Source: DAOTVC01 sp034437215
GTDB taxonomy: Bacteria; Chloroflexota; Anaerolineae; B4-G1; SLSP01
Length of the DNA: 64,000 nt
Reading direction: 5' to 3'
NCBI GenBank assembly: GCA_034437215.1
Contig: DAOTVC010000076.1
Coordinates: 29,118 to 93,117, forward strand
The notes beneath the pieces were generated by a model. That model did not search any database, had not been told where the DNA came from, and worked only from the letters and a program-made list of their open reading frames with translations. The position numbers were made by a program, and so were the translations under genes. Of the stretch, positions 49,875 through 58,662 are shown in pieces (within the stretch, counting starts at the first letter, position 1; the number at the start of each line of letters is the position of its first letter).

Positions 49875-51311
49875 ATGGCTGACTTTTTGACCTCACAATC
49901 CGAGGACTTTTCCAAGTGGTACAACGAGATCGTCCAGAAGGCCGACCTGGCGGACTATTCGCCCGTCCGCGGGTCCATGGTCATCAAGCCCTACGGCTAC
50001 GCCCTCTGGGAGCACATCCAAGGGGCGCTGGACCGGCGTTTCAAGGAGACGGGGCACGTCAACGCTTACTTCCCCCTCTTCATCCCCATGGGCTTTCTGG
50101 AGAAGGAGGCGGAGCACGTCGAGGGCTTCTCGCCCGAGCTGGCCGTCGTCACCATAGGCGGGGGCAAGGAGCTCGAGGAGCCGCTGGTCGTCCGGCCCAC
50201 CTCGGAGACCATCATCGGTCACATGTACGCCAAGTGGGTGCAGTCCTATCGCGATCTTCCCCTGCTCATCAACCAGTGGGCCAACGTCGTGCGCTGGGAG
50301 ATGCGCACCCGCCTCTTCCTGCGCACCATGGAGTTCCTCTGGCAGGAGGGGCACACGGCTCACGCCACCAAGGAGGAGGCCATCGAGGAGACGATGCGGA
50401 TGTTGGGCGTCTACACCGACTTCGCCGTCAACGAGGCCGCCATCCCCGTGATCCCCGGGCGGAAGAGCGAGAGCGAGAAGTTCGCGGGCGCCGTCTCCAG
50501 CTACACCATCGAGGCCCTGATGAAGGACGGCAAGGCGCTGCAGTCGGGTACTAGCCACTTCCTGGGCCAGAACTTCGCCAAGGCCTTCGAGATCCAGTTC
50601 CTCGACGAGAACAACGAGCTCCAGTACGCCTGGACGACCTCGTGGGGGATGAGCACCCGCATGGTCGGCGCCGTCGTCATGACTCACGGTGACGATCAGG
50701 GGTTGGTTCTACCGCCCCGCCTGGCCCCTATCCAGGTCATCATCGTCCCCATCTGGCGCAAGGACAAGGAGCGGGAGGGCGTGCTGGGCGTGGCGGAGCA
50801 GCTGGAGCGCCGCCTGCGCGATCTGGGCGTGCGGGTGGAGATCGACCGGCGAGAGGAGCTCTCCCCCGGCTGGAAGTTCAACGACTGGGAGATGCGGGGC
50901 GTGCCGGTGCGCATCGAGATCGGTCCCCGGGACATCGCCAACCGCCAGGTGATGCTGGCCCGCCGGGACCAACCCGGCCGGGAGGGCAAGCGCACGGCGG
51001 GCATGGGCGAGGTCGAGGGCGCCGTCCTGCAGCTCCTCGACGAGGTGCAGGAGGCCATCTTCCAGAAGGCCCTGGCCTTCCGCGAGGCCCATATCTGGGA
51101 GGTGGAGGCTTACGAGGCCTTCCAGGAGGCGGTGGACGAGGGCTTCGCCCGGGCCTGGTGGTGCGGGGACGAGGCGTGCGAGGCCACCATCAAGGAGGAG
51201 ACGAAGGCCACCGTGCGCTGTATCCCCCTCGAACAGCCTGGCGGTCAGGGCCGGTGCATCCGCTGCGGTGAGGAATCCGACGAGGTCGCCATCTTCGGGC
51301 GGGCTTACTGA
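49875..51311 (+). CDS. proS: Prolyl-tRNA synthetase, archaeal/eukaryal type
   Basis: A 478-residue class II synthetase without the bacterial editing insertion. Motif 2 is in VVRWEMRTRLFLRTMEFLWQ, motif 3 in MTHGDDQGLVLPPRLAP. The HxxE-type GHTAHATKEEA follows motif 2. A C-terminal zinc-binding region is marked by WWCGDEACE and CIRCGEE and the chain ends in a Tyr (GRAY), as ProS type 3 enzymes do. It charges tRNA-Pro. AAGGGAAGGG precedes the ATG. Confidence 0.96.
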   Translation: MADFLTSQSEDFSKWYNEIVQKADLADYSPVRGSMVIKPYGYALWEHIQGALDRRFKETGHVNAYFPLFIPMGFLEKEAEHVEGFSPELAVVTIGGGKELEEPLVVRPTSETIIGHMYAKWVQSYRDLPLLINQWANVVRWEMRTRLFLRTMEFLWQEGHTAHATKEEAIEETMRMLGVYTDFAVNEAAIPVIPGRKSESEKFAGAVSSYTIEALMKDGKALQSGTSHFLGQNFAKAFEIQFLDENNELQYAWTTSWGMSTRMVGAVVMTHGDDQGLVLPPRLAPIQVIIVPIWRKDKEREGVLGVAEQLERRLRDLGVRVEIDRREELSPGWKFNDWEMRGVPVRIEIGPRDIANRQVMLARRDQPGREGKRTAGMGEVEGAVLQLLDEVQEAIFQKALAFREAHIWEVEAYEAFQEAVDEGFARAWWCGDEACEATIKEETKATVRCIPLEQPGGQGRCIRCGEESDEVAIFGRAY

Positions 51312-51331
51312 TCGGTTAAGAGTGTGAGCTA

Positions 51332-51360
51332 CGAGGCCCAACGCTCTGCGTTGGGCCTCG
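51332..51360 (+). terminator. Stem-loop after proS
   Basis: Perfect 13-bp arms CGAGGCCCAACGC / GCGTTGGGCCTCG with loop TCT. No T-run follows. Confidence 0.65.
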
Positions 51361-51364
51361 CGCG

Positions 51365-51393
51365 TTGAAAGCTCCTCCGTTCGGGAGTATCAT
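51365..51393 (+). promoter_or_regulatory. Promoter of moeA
   Basis: TTGAAA (51365-51370), 17-bp spacer, TATCAT (51388-51393), 36 bp before the moeA start. The leader is too short for a Moco riboswitch. Confidence 0.7.
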
Positions 51394-51429
51394 TACCTCC
51401 AGAGACCTACGGGAAGGAGGTACCATACC

Positions 51430-52665
51430 ATGAAACCCTTACTCAACCTGACGCCACGTGCCGAGGCCGTGGCGCGCTTTCAGCAGGCCCTGCCCCCGTA
51501 CACCCTCCGCTCAGAGACCCTGGCGACGGTCGACGCGCTGAACCGGGTGTTGGTGCAGGACGTGACCGCGCCCCATCCCCTCCCCCACTTCGCCCGCTCG
51601 ACGGTGGATGGCTACGCTGTACGGGCCGCCGACACCGTCGGGGCGAGTGAGTCCCTCCCCGCCTACCTGCGGGTGGGCGGGGAGCTGCGCATGGGGCGCC
51701 CCCCCGACCTGACCGTCGGTGGTGGCGAGGCGGCGCTCATCCACACCGGCGGCGCCCTGCCCGCGGGGGCGGACGCCGTCGTGATGGTCGAGCGCACGCA
51801 GCCGGTCGGTCCCGATGAGATTGAGGTGCTGCGCGCCGTCGCCTCCGGGGAAAACGTCATCCCCGTGGGGGAGGACGTGCAGACGGGGGCGGTGGTCATC
51901 GAGGCCGGAACCCGGCTGCGCCCCCAGGAGCTGGGGGGGCTGATGGCCCTGGGCTTCACCGAGGTCGCCGTGGCCCTACGTCCCCGGGTCGCCATCCTCT
52001 CCACGGGCGACGAGCTGGTCGCCCCCGACGAGATGCCCGACCTCAACCAGGTGCGGGACGTCAACAGCACCGTCGTCGGCGCTCTGGTGGCGGTCAACGG
52101 TGGGATTCCTTTGCGGTACGGTATCGTTCGCGACCGGGCCAATGCGCTCTACGAGACGGCGACTGCGGCGCTGGCGGAGGCCGACGTGCTCATCATCACG
52201 GCAGGGAGTTCCGTGAGCGAGCGTGACGTGACCGCCGACGTGATCAACCGGCTGGGGGAGCCGGGGGTTCTGGTCCACGGGGTGCCCGTCAAACCGGGGA
52301 AGCCCATCATTCTGGCGGTCTGCGACGGCAAGCCCGTCTTCGGCCTGCCCGGCAACCCCGTTTCGGCCCTCAACACCACCCGGCTCTTCGTAGGGCCCCT
52401 GCTCTGGCGCATGCAGGGCGCCTCACCGCCCCACCCCGGCTTCGTCCACGCCCGCCTGGCAGCCAACCTGCCCGCCGCTTCGGGGCGGGAGACCTTCGCC
52501 ACGGTGCGTCTGGAGGGCCGGGACGATGGGATGTGGGCCGTGCCCATCTTCGGGGAGTCCAATCTCATCTTTACACTGGTACGGGGGGAGGGCATCGTGC
52601 ACATTCCCCTCGGTGAGACGGGACTGGCGCAAGGAACGGAGGTGCGGGTGGAGCTGCTGCCGTGA
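51430..52665 (+). CDS. moeA: Molybdopterin molybdenumtransferase
   Basis: A 411-residue MoeA that inserts molybdate into adenylated molybdopterin. STVDGYAVRAAD, IHTGGALPAGADAVVMVE, ILSTGDELV, ITAGSSVSERD, GVPVKPGKP and FGLPGNPVSAL are the family signatures in order. It could serve the sulfite-oxidase-family enzyme at 5905-7575. Ribosome site GGAAGGAGG. Confidence 0.96.
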   Translation: MKPLLNLTPRAEAVARFQQALPPYTLRSETLATVDALNRVLVQDVTAPHPLPHFARSTVDGYAVRAADTVGASESLPAYLRVGGELRMGRPPDLTVGGGEAALIHTGGALPAGADAVVMVERTQPVGPDEIEVLRAVASGENVIPVGEDVQTGAVVIEAGTRLRPQELGGLMALGFTEVAVALRPRVAILSTGDELVAPDEMPDLNQVRDVNSTVVGALVAVNGGIPLRYGIVRDRANALYETATAALAEADVLIITAGSSVSERDVTADVINRLGEPGVLVHGVPVKPGKPIILAVCDGKPVFGLPGNPVSALNTTRLFVGPLLWRMQGASPPHPGFVHARLAANLPAASGRETFATVRLEGRDDGMWAVPIFGESNLIFTLVRGEGIVHIPLGETGLAQGTEVRVELLP

Positions 52666-52688
52666 GGGGTTCCGCAAGCGTAGCCACG

Positions 52689-52716
52689 TTGACGCAGCGG
52701 CCTTTTACGGTATAAT
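52689..52716 (+). promoter_or_regulatory. tRNA-Thr promoter
   Basis: TTGACG (52689-52694), 16-bp spacer, TATAAT (52711-52716); the tRNA begins 13 bp after the -10. Confidence 0.85.
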
Positions 52717-52729
52717 GCAGGGCGTAGGT

Positions 52730-52802
52730 GCCACCCTAGCTCAATCGGCAGAGCAGACGCTTCGTAAGCGCCAGGTTTTGGGTTCGATTCCCAAGGGTGG
52801 CT
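52730..52802 (+). tRNA. tRNA-Thr (anticodon CGU)
   Basis: 73 nt, folded by hand. Acceptor GCCACCC/GGGTGGC, D-arm GCTC/GAGC with loop AATCGGCA, anticodon loop TTCGTAA (anticodon CGT in DNA), T-arm TTGGG/CCCAA with loop TTCGATT, discriminator T. One mismatch (A28-C42) in the anticodon stem. The CCA end is not encoded. Reads ACG threonine codons. Confidence 0.95.
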
Positions 52803-52805
52803 CTG

Positions 52806-52832
52806 AGGCCCCGGCGCATTCGGGGCCTTTTT
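52806..52832 (+). terminator. Terminator of the tRNA-Thr gene
   Basis: AGGCCCCG / CGGGGCCT stem with a 7-nt loop followed by TTTTT. Confidence 0.92.
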
Positions 52833-52848
52833 ACTAGGAAGGACGGTG

Positions 52849-53856
52849 ATGCGCATACGGCAGTTGCTGGAAGGAGCGTGGAGGTGGCTGAGCAGCCCAC
52901 CTCTTTTGCTGAGTACCCTGGCGCTGTTGGCATCAGTGTCGATAGTAGCGCTCCTTCTGCCCCAGTCACCCGTCTCCCCGGCCAACGAAGCCGCTTTTCT
53001 GCGTTGGCTCGCCGGGGTACGCCCGTCGCTGGGATCTTGGACGCGCCCCCTTGCCGACCTGGGTCTCCTGTCACTGCGCACCTCCTGGTGGTTTCGTCTG
53101 CCCCTGGCCCTGCTCGTTCTGATCGTGGCGGCGCGCCTCGCTCGCCTTCGGGAGAGTGAGAGGCCCGGTGCGGTGCAAGAGCGGTTACGCAGGGTAGGCG
53201 TGCTCGTGGGAGCCCTCTTGCTGTTGCTCGGATGGCTCCTGCAGCTGCGGTGGGGTTGGTCGGAGACGGCGGTGATCCTGTGGGAGGACGAGCCTCTCAC
53301 CCTCAGCGAGCGGACGCTCTCCCTGACCCCCAGGGATAGGCAGGCACTCTTCGGGCGTCACGGCTACGGCCTCTACACGGTACGAGGGAGTCTAGCCCTG
53401 GGCTTGGAGATCGCAGCGCGGGACGCATCCGACGAGCCGCTGACGCTGCAGACCTCCCTGCGGAGCGAACCCCAAGAGCGACTGCAGCTGGTGCTCACCG
53501 AGCAGCGACCTGATGGCTACTTCACCCTCTCCGACGCCGGGTTGGTCTTTCGGGCTACCTTGCAGGAGCTCCCGCCCGCTCCCGAGATTCGGGTGCAAGT
53601 CTACCAGAGCAGCAGCGGCACCCTGCTTACCGAGACCCTGCTGCACGGGAGCGGCGCTCTCTTTGCAGAGGATTCACGCCTATCTTTTGAGAGCATCTTT
53701 CTGCCCCAGCTGCGCGTCGTCTACAATCCCGGTCTGCCCTTCACGCTGGTTGGGTGGCTTCTCCTCGCAGCTGCAGGCGTGTTGTCGCTGTTCGGCAGGC
53801 GTCCAGGGGGGGAAGAGCAGACGGAGGACGGGAAGCAAGAAGTCGAGGAGGTGTGA
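52849..53856 (+). CDS. ResB-like membrane protein
   Basis: A 335-residue protein with helices near 20-42 (LLLSTLALLASVSIVALLLP, then Q), 80-100 (WWFRLPLALLVLIVAARL), 118-135 (VGVLVGALLLLLGWLL) and a C-terminal helix (LPFTLVGWLLLAAAGVLSLF). A long extracytoplasmic domain lies between helices 3 and 4. The first helix plus LPQ and the SWWF motif before helix 2 are features of ResB/Ccs1 cytochrome c maturation proteins, here in a shortened form. No ResC/CcsA is adjacent. It is probably coupled to udk by a 1-bp gap. Confidence 0.7.
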   Translation: MRIRQLLEGAWRWLSSPPLLLSTLALLASVSIVALLLPQSPVSPANEAAFLRWLAGVRPSLGSWTRPLADLGLLSLRTSWWFRLPLALLVLIVAARLARLRESERPGAVQERLRRVGVLVGALLLLLGWLLQLRWGWSETAVILWEDEPLTLSERTLSLTPRDRQALFGRHGYGLYTVRGSLALGLEIAARDASDEPLTLQTSLRSEPQERLQLVLTEQRPDGYFTLSDAGLVFRATLQELPPAPEIRVQVYQSSSGTLLTETLLHGSGALFAEDSRLSFESIFLPQLRVVYNPGLPFTLVGWLLLAAAGVLSLFGRRPGGEEQTEDGKQEVEEV

Positions 53857-53857
53857 T

Positions 53858-54481
53858 GTGCGACCGGTAATCATTGGAGTAGCAGGCGGAACGGGCTCGG
53901 GCAAGACAACCGTGGCCCACAAGATCTTGGAGCGGGTGGGGACAGAGAACATCTCCTATATCCCCCATGACGCTTACTATAAGGATTTGAGCCATCTGCC
54001 TCCGGAGGAGCGCCGTAAGGTCAACTTCGACCACCCCGACTCCCTGGAGAGCGAGCTGATGATCGAGCATCTGAAGCAGCTGCGAAGCGGGGAGGCGGTG
54101 GAGATCCCCGTCTACGACTTCACCCGGCATACCCGCACCGACGAGACGGAGGAGGTCGTTCCCGCGCCCGTCGTCCTCGTCGAGGGGATCCTCATCTTCG
54201 CCGAGCCGGCGCTGCGCCACCTCTTCGACGTCAAGCTCTTCGTCGACACCGACGCCGACATCCGCTTCATCCGTCGGCTGCGGCGGGACGTCCAGGAGCG
54301 GGGGCGAACCTTCGAGACGGTGATCGACCAGTACCTGAGCACCGTGCGCCCGATGCACATGGAGTTCGTCGAACCCAGCAAGCGCTACGCCGACGTCATC
54401 ATCCCCGAGGGCGGCTTCAACGAGGTGGCCATAGAGATGGTAGCGGCCCGGGTCCGGGGCTTGTTGGAGGGGGAGGGATAG
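53858..54481 (+). CDS. udk: Uridine kinase
   Basis: A 207-residue kinase phosphorylating uridine/cytidine. P-loop IGVAGGTGSGKTTVA at residues 6-20; PHDAYYKDL, FDHPDSLE, PVYDFTRHTRTDE and VEGILIFAEPALR are all family signatures. Translation starts at GTG 53858, 1 bp after the previous stop, with GAGGAGG upstream. Adds to the salvage enzymes at 28.6-30.7 kb. Confidence 0.95.
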   Translation: MRPVIIGVAGGTGSGKTTVAHKILERVGTENISYIPHDAYYKDLSHLPPEERRKVNFDHPDSLESELMIEHLKQLRSGEAVEIPVYDFTRHTRTDETEEVVPAPVVLVEGILIFAEPALRHLFDVKLFVDTDADIRFIRRLRRDVQERGRTFETVIDQYLSTVRPMHMEFVEPSKRYADVIIPEGGFNEVAIEMVAARVRGLLEGEG

Positions 54482-54501
54482 TGTGATACAATGTTTTTCC
54501 G

Positions 54502-54507
54502 TATAAT
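54502..54507 (+). promoter_or_regulatory. Possible -10 element before the sugar cluster
   Basis: TATAAT at 54502-54507, 27 bp before the first start codon of the diacetamido-sugar genes; no clear -35. Confidence 0.5.
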
Positions 54508-54534
54508 CTCACTCCAAAGTAAGGACGGCTCACT

Positions 54535-55146
54535 ATGCACAAGGATGTAAGAATCCACCCCACCGCTGATGTCTCGGATAAGGCGCAAATCGGAGAAGGA
54601 ACTTCAATCTGGCACCAATCCCAGATCCGCGAGGATACCCACATCGGACGCAACTGTATCTTCGGTAAGGGCGTCTACGTGGATTTTGGCGTCAAGATTG
54701 GGGACAACGTCAAAGTCCAGAACTACGTCTCCATCTACCACGGTGTGGAAATCGAGGATGGCGTCTTTATCGGTCCTCATGTCTGTTTTACCAATGACAA
54801 TCTTCCCCGGGCCATTAATCCCGATGGTCAGCTCAAGGCGGCAGACGATTGGGAACTAGGCCACATTCTGGTGAAGCGGGGGGCAGCCTTAGGTGCAAAC
54901 TCCACCCTGCTGCCCAAGGTCACGGTGGGAGAGTGGGCATTGGTCGGCTCCGGAGCCGTGGTGACAAAGGATGTGCCAGATTATGGACTTGTCGTGGGTA
55001 ATCCTGCCCACCTTAGCGGGTTCGTCTGTCCGTGTGGCGGGCGGTTGCAGGGTCGTGAGATAGAGGGTGAGGTTGTCCATGCTCAGTGCCCTCGTTGTGA
55101 AGGTGTTATCAACATTCCATCGAATATCTGGAGGCAAGCAGAATGA
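54535..55146 (+). CDS. Sugar N-acetyltransferase, left-handed beta-helix (WbpD/WlbB-like)
   Basis: A 203-residue protein with hexapeptide repeats (HPTADVSDKAQIGEGTSIW, IGRNCIFGKGVYVDFGVKIG, VTVGEWALVGSGAVVTKDVP). These resemble enzymes that acetylate the 3-amino group of UDP-2-acetamido-3-amino-2,3-dideoxy-glucuronate. A C-terminal zinc-ribbon-like pair (CPCGGRL and CPRCEGV) is an addition frequently seen in this subgroup. It overlaps the aminotransferase gene by 4 bp. GC is visibly lower than in the last two cluster genes. Confidence 0.85.
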   Translation: MHKDVRIHPTADVSDKAQIGEGTSIWHQSQIREDTHIGRNCIFGKGVYVDFGVKIGDNVKVQNYVSIYHGVEIEDGVFIGPHVCFTNDNLPRAINPDGQLKAADDWELGHILVKRGAALGANSTLLPKVTVGEWALVGSGAVVTKDVPDYGLVVGNPAHLSGFVCPCGGRLQGREIEGEVVHAQCPRCEGVINIPSNIWRQAE

Positions 55147-56222
55147 TCCCCATCGCCAAGCCCCTTATGGGGGAGGAAGAGAAAGAAGCAGTTCTGAAGG
55201 TTCTCGATTCGGGCATGATTGCCCAGGGACCCCAGGTGAAGGCCTTCGAGGAGGCCTTTGCACAGATGTGTGGTACGGAATATGCCATCGCTACCACGAG
55301 CGGGACGACGGCCCTCCATGTGGCGTTGTTGGCTCATGGAATTGGCCCGGGTGACGAGGTGGTCACTACGCCCTTCACCTTTATCGCCTCGGCAAATAGT
55401 ATCCTCTTTACCGGTGCACGTCCCGTTTTTGTGGATATTGACCCTGAGACCTTCAACCTTGATCCTGAGATGATCGAGGCTGCTATCACCCCTCAGACGA
55501 AGGCGATCCTGCCGGTACATCTCTTCGGCCTCTCTGCGGATATGGAGTCGATCATGGAATTGGCTGAACAGTATGACTTGGCGGTCATTGAGGACGCCTG
55601 TCAGGCTCATGGTGCGGAGTACAGAGGTGCGCGTGTGGGATCTTTCGGCACGGGTACCTTCTCCCTCTACCCTACCAAAAACATGACCTCGGCAGAGGGA
55701 GGGATGATCACCACGAACGATGAGGAGATCGCCCAGAGCTGTCGTGTCATTCGCCAACATGGCATGCGCCGTCGATACTATCACGATGAGTTGGGTTTCA
55801 ACTTTCGCATGACAGATATTCACGCAGCCATAGGCATGGCGCAACTGGGCAAACTGGAGCGCTTCAATGATGCGCGCATCGCAAATGCCCGGTACCTTAG
55901 TGAACACCTCGAGGGGGTCGTCACCCCCACTATTCCCGAGGATTGCCGCCATGTCTTTCACCAGTACACGGTTCGCGTGCCTGGTGGAACACGGGATGCT
56001 TTCGTAGATTATCTACACGAGAAGGGTGTGGGCTGCGGTATCTACTACCCTGTGCCCATCCACCAGCAGACCTTTTACGTCCAGGATTTGGGGTACGAGG
56101 ATCAAATGCCGGAGGCCGAAAAAGCCGCAGCAGAAGTAGTATCTCTACCTGTACATCCCGCTCTCAGCGATGAAGATCTGGAGTACATCGTTACCGTGAT
56201 CAACGAGTTTGTAGGAGATTGA
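55143..56222 (+). CDS. DegT/DnrJ/EryC1-family sugar aminotransferase (WbpE/WlbC-like)
   Basis: A 359-residue PLP enzyme. Recognisable stretches are TTSGTTALHVALLAHGIGPGDEV, PVHLFGLSADM, IEDACQAHGAEYRG and the PLP lysine in FSLYPTKNMTSAEGGM, with GFNFRMTDIHAAIG near 220. Neighbours suggest it transaminates the 3-keto UDP-GlcNAcA intermediate using glutamate. It overlaps the acetyltransferase gene and precedes the dehydrogenase by 4 bp. Confidence 0.92.
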   Translation: MIPIAKPLMGEEEKEAVLKVLDSGMIAQGPQVKAFEEAFAQMCGTEYAIATTSGTTALHVALLAHGIGPGDEVVTTPFTFIASANSILFTGARPVFVDIDPETFNLDPEMIEAAITPQTKAILPVHLFGLSADMESIMELAEQYDLAVIEDACQAHGAEYRGARVGSFGTGTFSLYPTKNMTSAEGGMITTNDEEIAQSCRVIRQHGMRRRYYHDELGFNFRMTDIHAAIGMAQLGKLERFNDARIANARYLSEHLEGVVTPTIPEDCRHVFHQYTVRVPGGTRDAFVDYLHEKGVGCGIYYPVPIHQQTFYVQDLGYEDQMPEAEKAAAEVVSLPVHPALSDEDLEYIVTVINEFVGD

Positions 56223-56226
56223 ATCT

Positions 56227-57234
56227 GTGAATACGTTAAAAGCCGCCGTGATCGGCGTGGGCTCGATGGGCCAGCACCACGCCCGCGTCTACACGGAACT
56301 CCAAGAGACGACCCTCGTGGGTGTCGCCGACGCCGTCCCCGAGACGGGGCAGCGGATCGGGAGCAAGTACGGCGTCCCGACCTACACCGACCATCGGGAG
56401 CTGCTGGAGCGGGAGCAGCCGGAGATCGTCACCATCGCGGTGCCCACCCAGGAGCACCGCACCGTGGCGGAGGCGGCCCTCGAAGCGGGCTGCCACGTCC
56501 TCGTGGAAAAACCCATCGCGGCGACCATTGCAGAGGGCGAGGCCCTCATCGAACGCGCGGCAGAATTGAACCGCAAGCTGATGGTAGGGCACATCGTACG
56601 CTTCAGTCCCGTGATGCAGGCGCTCAAGCAGCACCTCGACGCGGGTGAACTGGGCCGCATCTTCCAGATTGTCTGCCGGCGGGTGGGCCCTTTCCCCGCG
56701 CGTATCCGCGACGTGGGGGTGGTGATCGATCTGGCGCCCCACGACCTGGATATCATGCGCTTCGTCACCGGGGATGAGATCGTCCACGTCTTCGCCGAGA
56801 CGGAGCAGCAGATTCACACGGCGCACGAGGATCTGGTACTGGGGATGGTACGCTTCCGCAGCGGCATCTCCGGCGTGCTGGAGATCAACTGGCTGACGCC
56901 GACGAAGGTGCGGGAGGTGGTGGTGCTGGGCGAGCGGGGCATGTTCCGCGCCGACGACCTCACCCAGGACCTCTACTTCCACGAGAACGCGCAGGCCAAC
57001 GGGCTGGAATGGGGGCACCTGAGCCTGCTCAAAGGCGTGAGCGAGGGGCGGATGGTACGTTATCCCATCCAGCGCCACGAGCCGCTCAAGGCGGAGCTGG
57101 CGACCTTCGCCGGCGCAGTCTTGAACGACACCCCCGTTCCCGTCAGTGGAGAGGATGGTCTCGCTGCGCTGCGGCTGGCCCTGGCCCTGGTGGAATCGGG
57201 GACGACCCAGCAGTTGGTGCGAGTGAGCGCATGA
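56227..57234 (+). CDS. Gfo/Idh/MocA-family oxidoreductase (WbpB/WlbA-like)
   Basis: A 335-residue NAD-dependent dehydrogenase. The Rossmann motif is AVIGVGSMGQHHARVY (7-22), EKP is in HVLVEKPIAAT, and the catalytic His is in VVIDLAPHDLDIMRF. In context it would oxidise the 3-OH of UDP-GlcNAc uronic acid (WbpB/WlbA role). Start GTG 56227. It overlaps the next gene by 4 bp (ATGA). GC is typical of the high-GC parts of the window. Confidence 0.9.
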   Translation: MNTLKAAVIGVGSMGQHHARVYTELQETTLVGVADAVPETGQRIGSKYGVPTYTDHRELLEREQPEIVTIAVPTQEHRTVAEAALEAGCHVLVEKPIAATIAEGEALIERAAELNRKLMVGHIVRFSPVMQALKQHLDAGELGRIFQIVCRRVGPFPARIRDVGVVIDLAPHDLDIMRFVTGDEIVHVFAETEQQIHTAHEDLVLGMVRFRSGISGVLEINWLTPTKVREVVVLGERGMFRADDLTQDLYFHENAQANGLEWGHLSLLKGVSEGRMVRYPIQRHEPLKAELATFAGAVLNDTPVPVSGEDGLAALRLALALVESGTTQQLVRVSA

Positions 57235-58583
57235 GCGACTCGGCCAGGCGGCGAGGTAGTGAGGCAAACGCAGCGCTCGACGGGCTGCGGAGCAAGCTAG
57301 CGGACCAGGGCGCGAAGCTGGCCGTCATCGGGCTGGGCTACGTGGGGCTGCCGGTGGCCTGCCTCTTTGCCGAGGCGGGCTTCGACGTGCTCGGCGTGGA
57401 CGTGCAGGCGGAGCGGGTGGAACGGATCAATGCCGGCGTCTCGCCCATCGAGGGCGATGAGCCGGGGCTGGCGGACCTGTTGGTAGCAGTGATCGGCAGC
57501 CGTCGACTGCGCGCCACCACCGACTACGCCGCCCTCGCCGACCGGGAGGTCATCCTCATCTGCGTGGAGACGCCGGTGGACGAACAGCACGTGCCCCGCT
57601 ACGTGGCCTTAAAGAGCGTTCTGCGTTCGCTGGGGCCGGTGCTCAAAGAGGACGCGCTGGTGGTCGTCGAATCCACCATCGCGCCGGGCACCATGGCAAA
57701 TGTCGTCAAGCCCCTCCTGGAGGAGAGCTCGGGTAAGCAGGTGAACGTAAGTTTCTTCCTGGGCCACTGCCCGGAGCGGGTGATGCCGGGCAAGCTGCTG
57801 GCGAATCTGCGCGGCGTGAGCCGGGTCTGCGGCGGGGAGACGCCGGAGACGGCGGCCGTGATGCAGGACCTCTACCGGCAGGTGGTGCGGGCCGATCTGG
57901 ACGCGGCGGATTGCGTCACGGCGGAGCTGGTCAAGACGGCGGAGAACGCCTACCGCGACGTGAACATCGCCTTCGCCAACGAGGTGGCCCTCATCTGCGA
58001 GGCGGTGGGCGGGGACGTCTGGCGGGTGCGGGAGCTGGTCAACAAATCGCCGGGTCGCCACATGCTCTATCCTGGCGCCGGGGTGGGCGGGCACTGCATC
58101 CCCAAGGACCCGTGGCTGCTGAGCTACCAGGCGCGGGAGCAGGGTGTACCCGTGCGGCTCATCCCGGCGGCGCGGGCGGTGAACGAGTCCATGCCGCTGC
58201 ACATGGTCGAGCTGCTGGAGGAGGCCTTGGCAGAGGCGGGCGTGGCTCTGGCGGACGCACGCGTGCTGGTCATGGGGTACGCCTACCTGGAGAACTCCGA
58301 TGACACGCGCCACTCGCCCAGCGCCGTGCTGGTGGCGCGATTGCGGGAGCTCGGTGCGGAGGTGGTGATCCACGATCCGTACGTGGCGGAGTATCAGGGG
58401 GATCTGGTGGCGACGGCACAGGGCTGCGACGCGGTGGCAGTGATGGTGGCGCATGATGAGTACCGGGAGCTGGATTGGGAGGCGTTGGACGTGGCGGTGC
58501 TGGTGGATGGACGGCGGGTGGTCGATCTGACGGCATTACGTGCGGCGGGATTCATCTGTTATGGGGTAGGAACTGCTCCCTGA
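57231..58583 (+). CDS. UDP-N-acetylhexosamine 6-dehydrogenase (WecC/WbpA-like)
   Basis: A 450-residue nucleotide-sugar dehydrogenase. The NAD motif is AVIGLGYVGLPVACLFAEAG, followed by VVVESTIAPGT, CPERVMPG and AENAYRDVNIAFANE; the catalytic Cys is in GVGGHCIPKDP. It converts UDP-GlcNAc (or ManNAc) to the uronic acid, the entry step for the diacetamido sugar. It is last in the cluster and is followed by a terminator. Confidence 0.93.
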   Translation: MSDSARRRGSEANAALDGLRSKLADQGAKLAVIGLGYVGLPVACLFAEAGFDVLGVDVQAERVERINAGVSPIEGDEPGLADLLVAVIGSRRLRATTDYAALADREVILICVETPVDEQHVPRYVALKSVLRSLGPVLKEDALVVVESTIAPGTMANVVKPLLEESSGKQVNVSFFLGHCPERVMPGKLLANLRGVSRVCGGETPETAAVMQDLYRQVVRADLDAADCVTAELVKTAENAYRDVNIAFANEVALICEAVGGDVWRVRELVNKSPGRHMLYPGAGVGGHCIPKDPWLLSYQAREQGVPVRLIPAARAVNESMPLHMVELLEEALAEAGVALADARVLVMGYAYLENSDDTRHSPSAVLVARLRELGAEVVIHDPYVAEYQGDLVATAQGCDAVAVMVAHDEYRELDWEALDVAVLVDGRRVVDLTALRAAGFICYGVGTAP

Positions 58584-58608
58584 CGGACACGCACCCCTAC
58601 AAGCGAAA

Positions 58609-58638
58609 AAACCGGTGCAACTCCAACAGCACCGGTTT
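58609..58638 (+). terminator. Terminator after the sugar cluster
   Basis: AAACCGGTGC / GCACCGGTTT with a 10-nt loop, followed by CTTC. The A-run before and T-run after suit both strands. Confidence 0.8.
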
Positions 58639-58662
58639 CTTCGCGTATTGGAGAAGTATAGC

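Noticed and set aside
51394..51429. Moco riboswitch upstream of moeA
   Set aside because: The leader after the promoter is under 40 nt, far too short.
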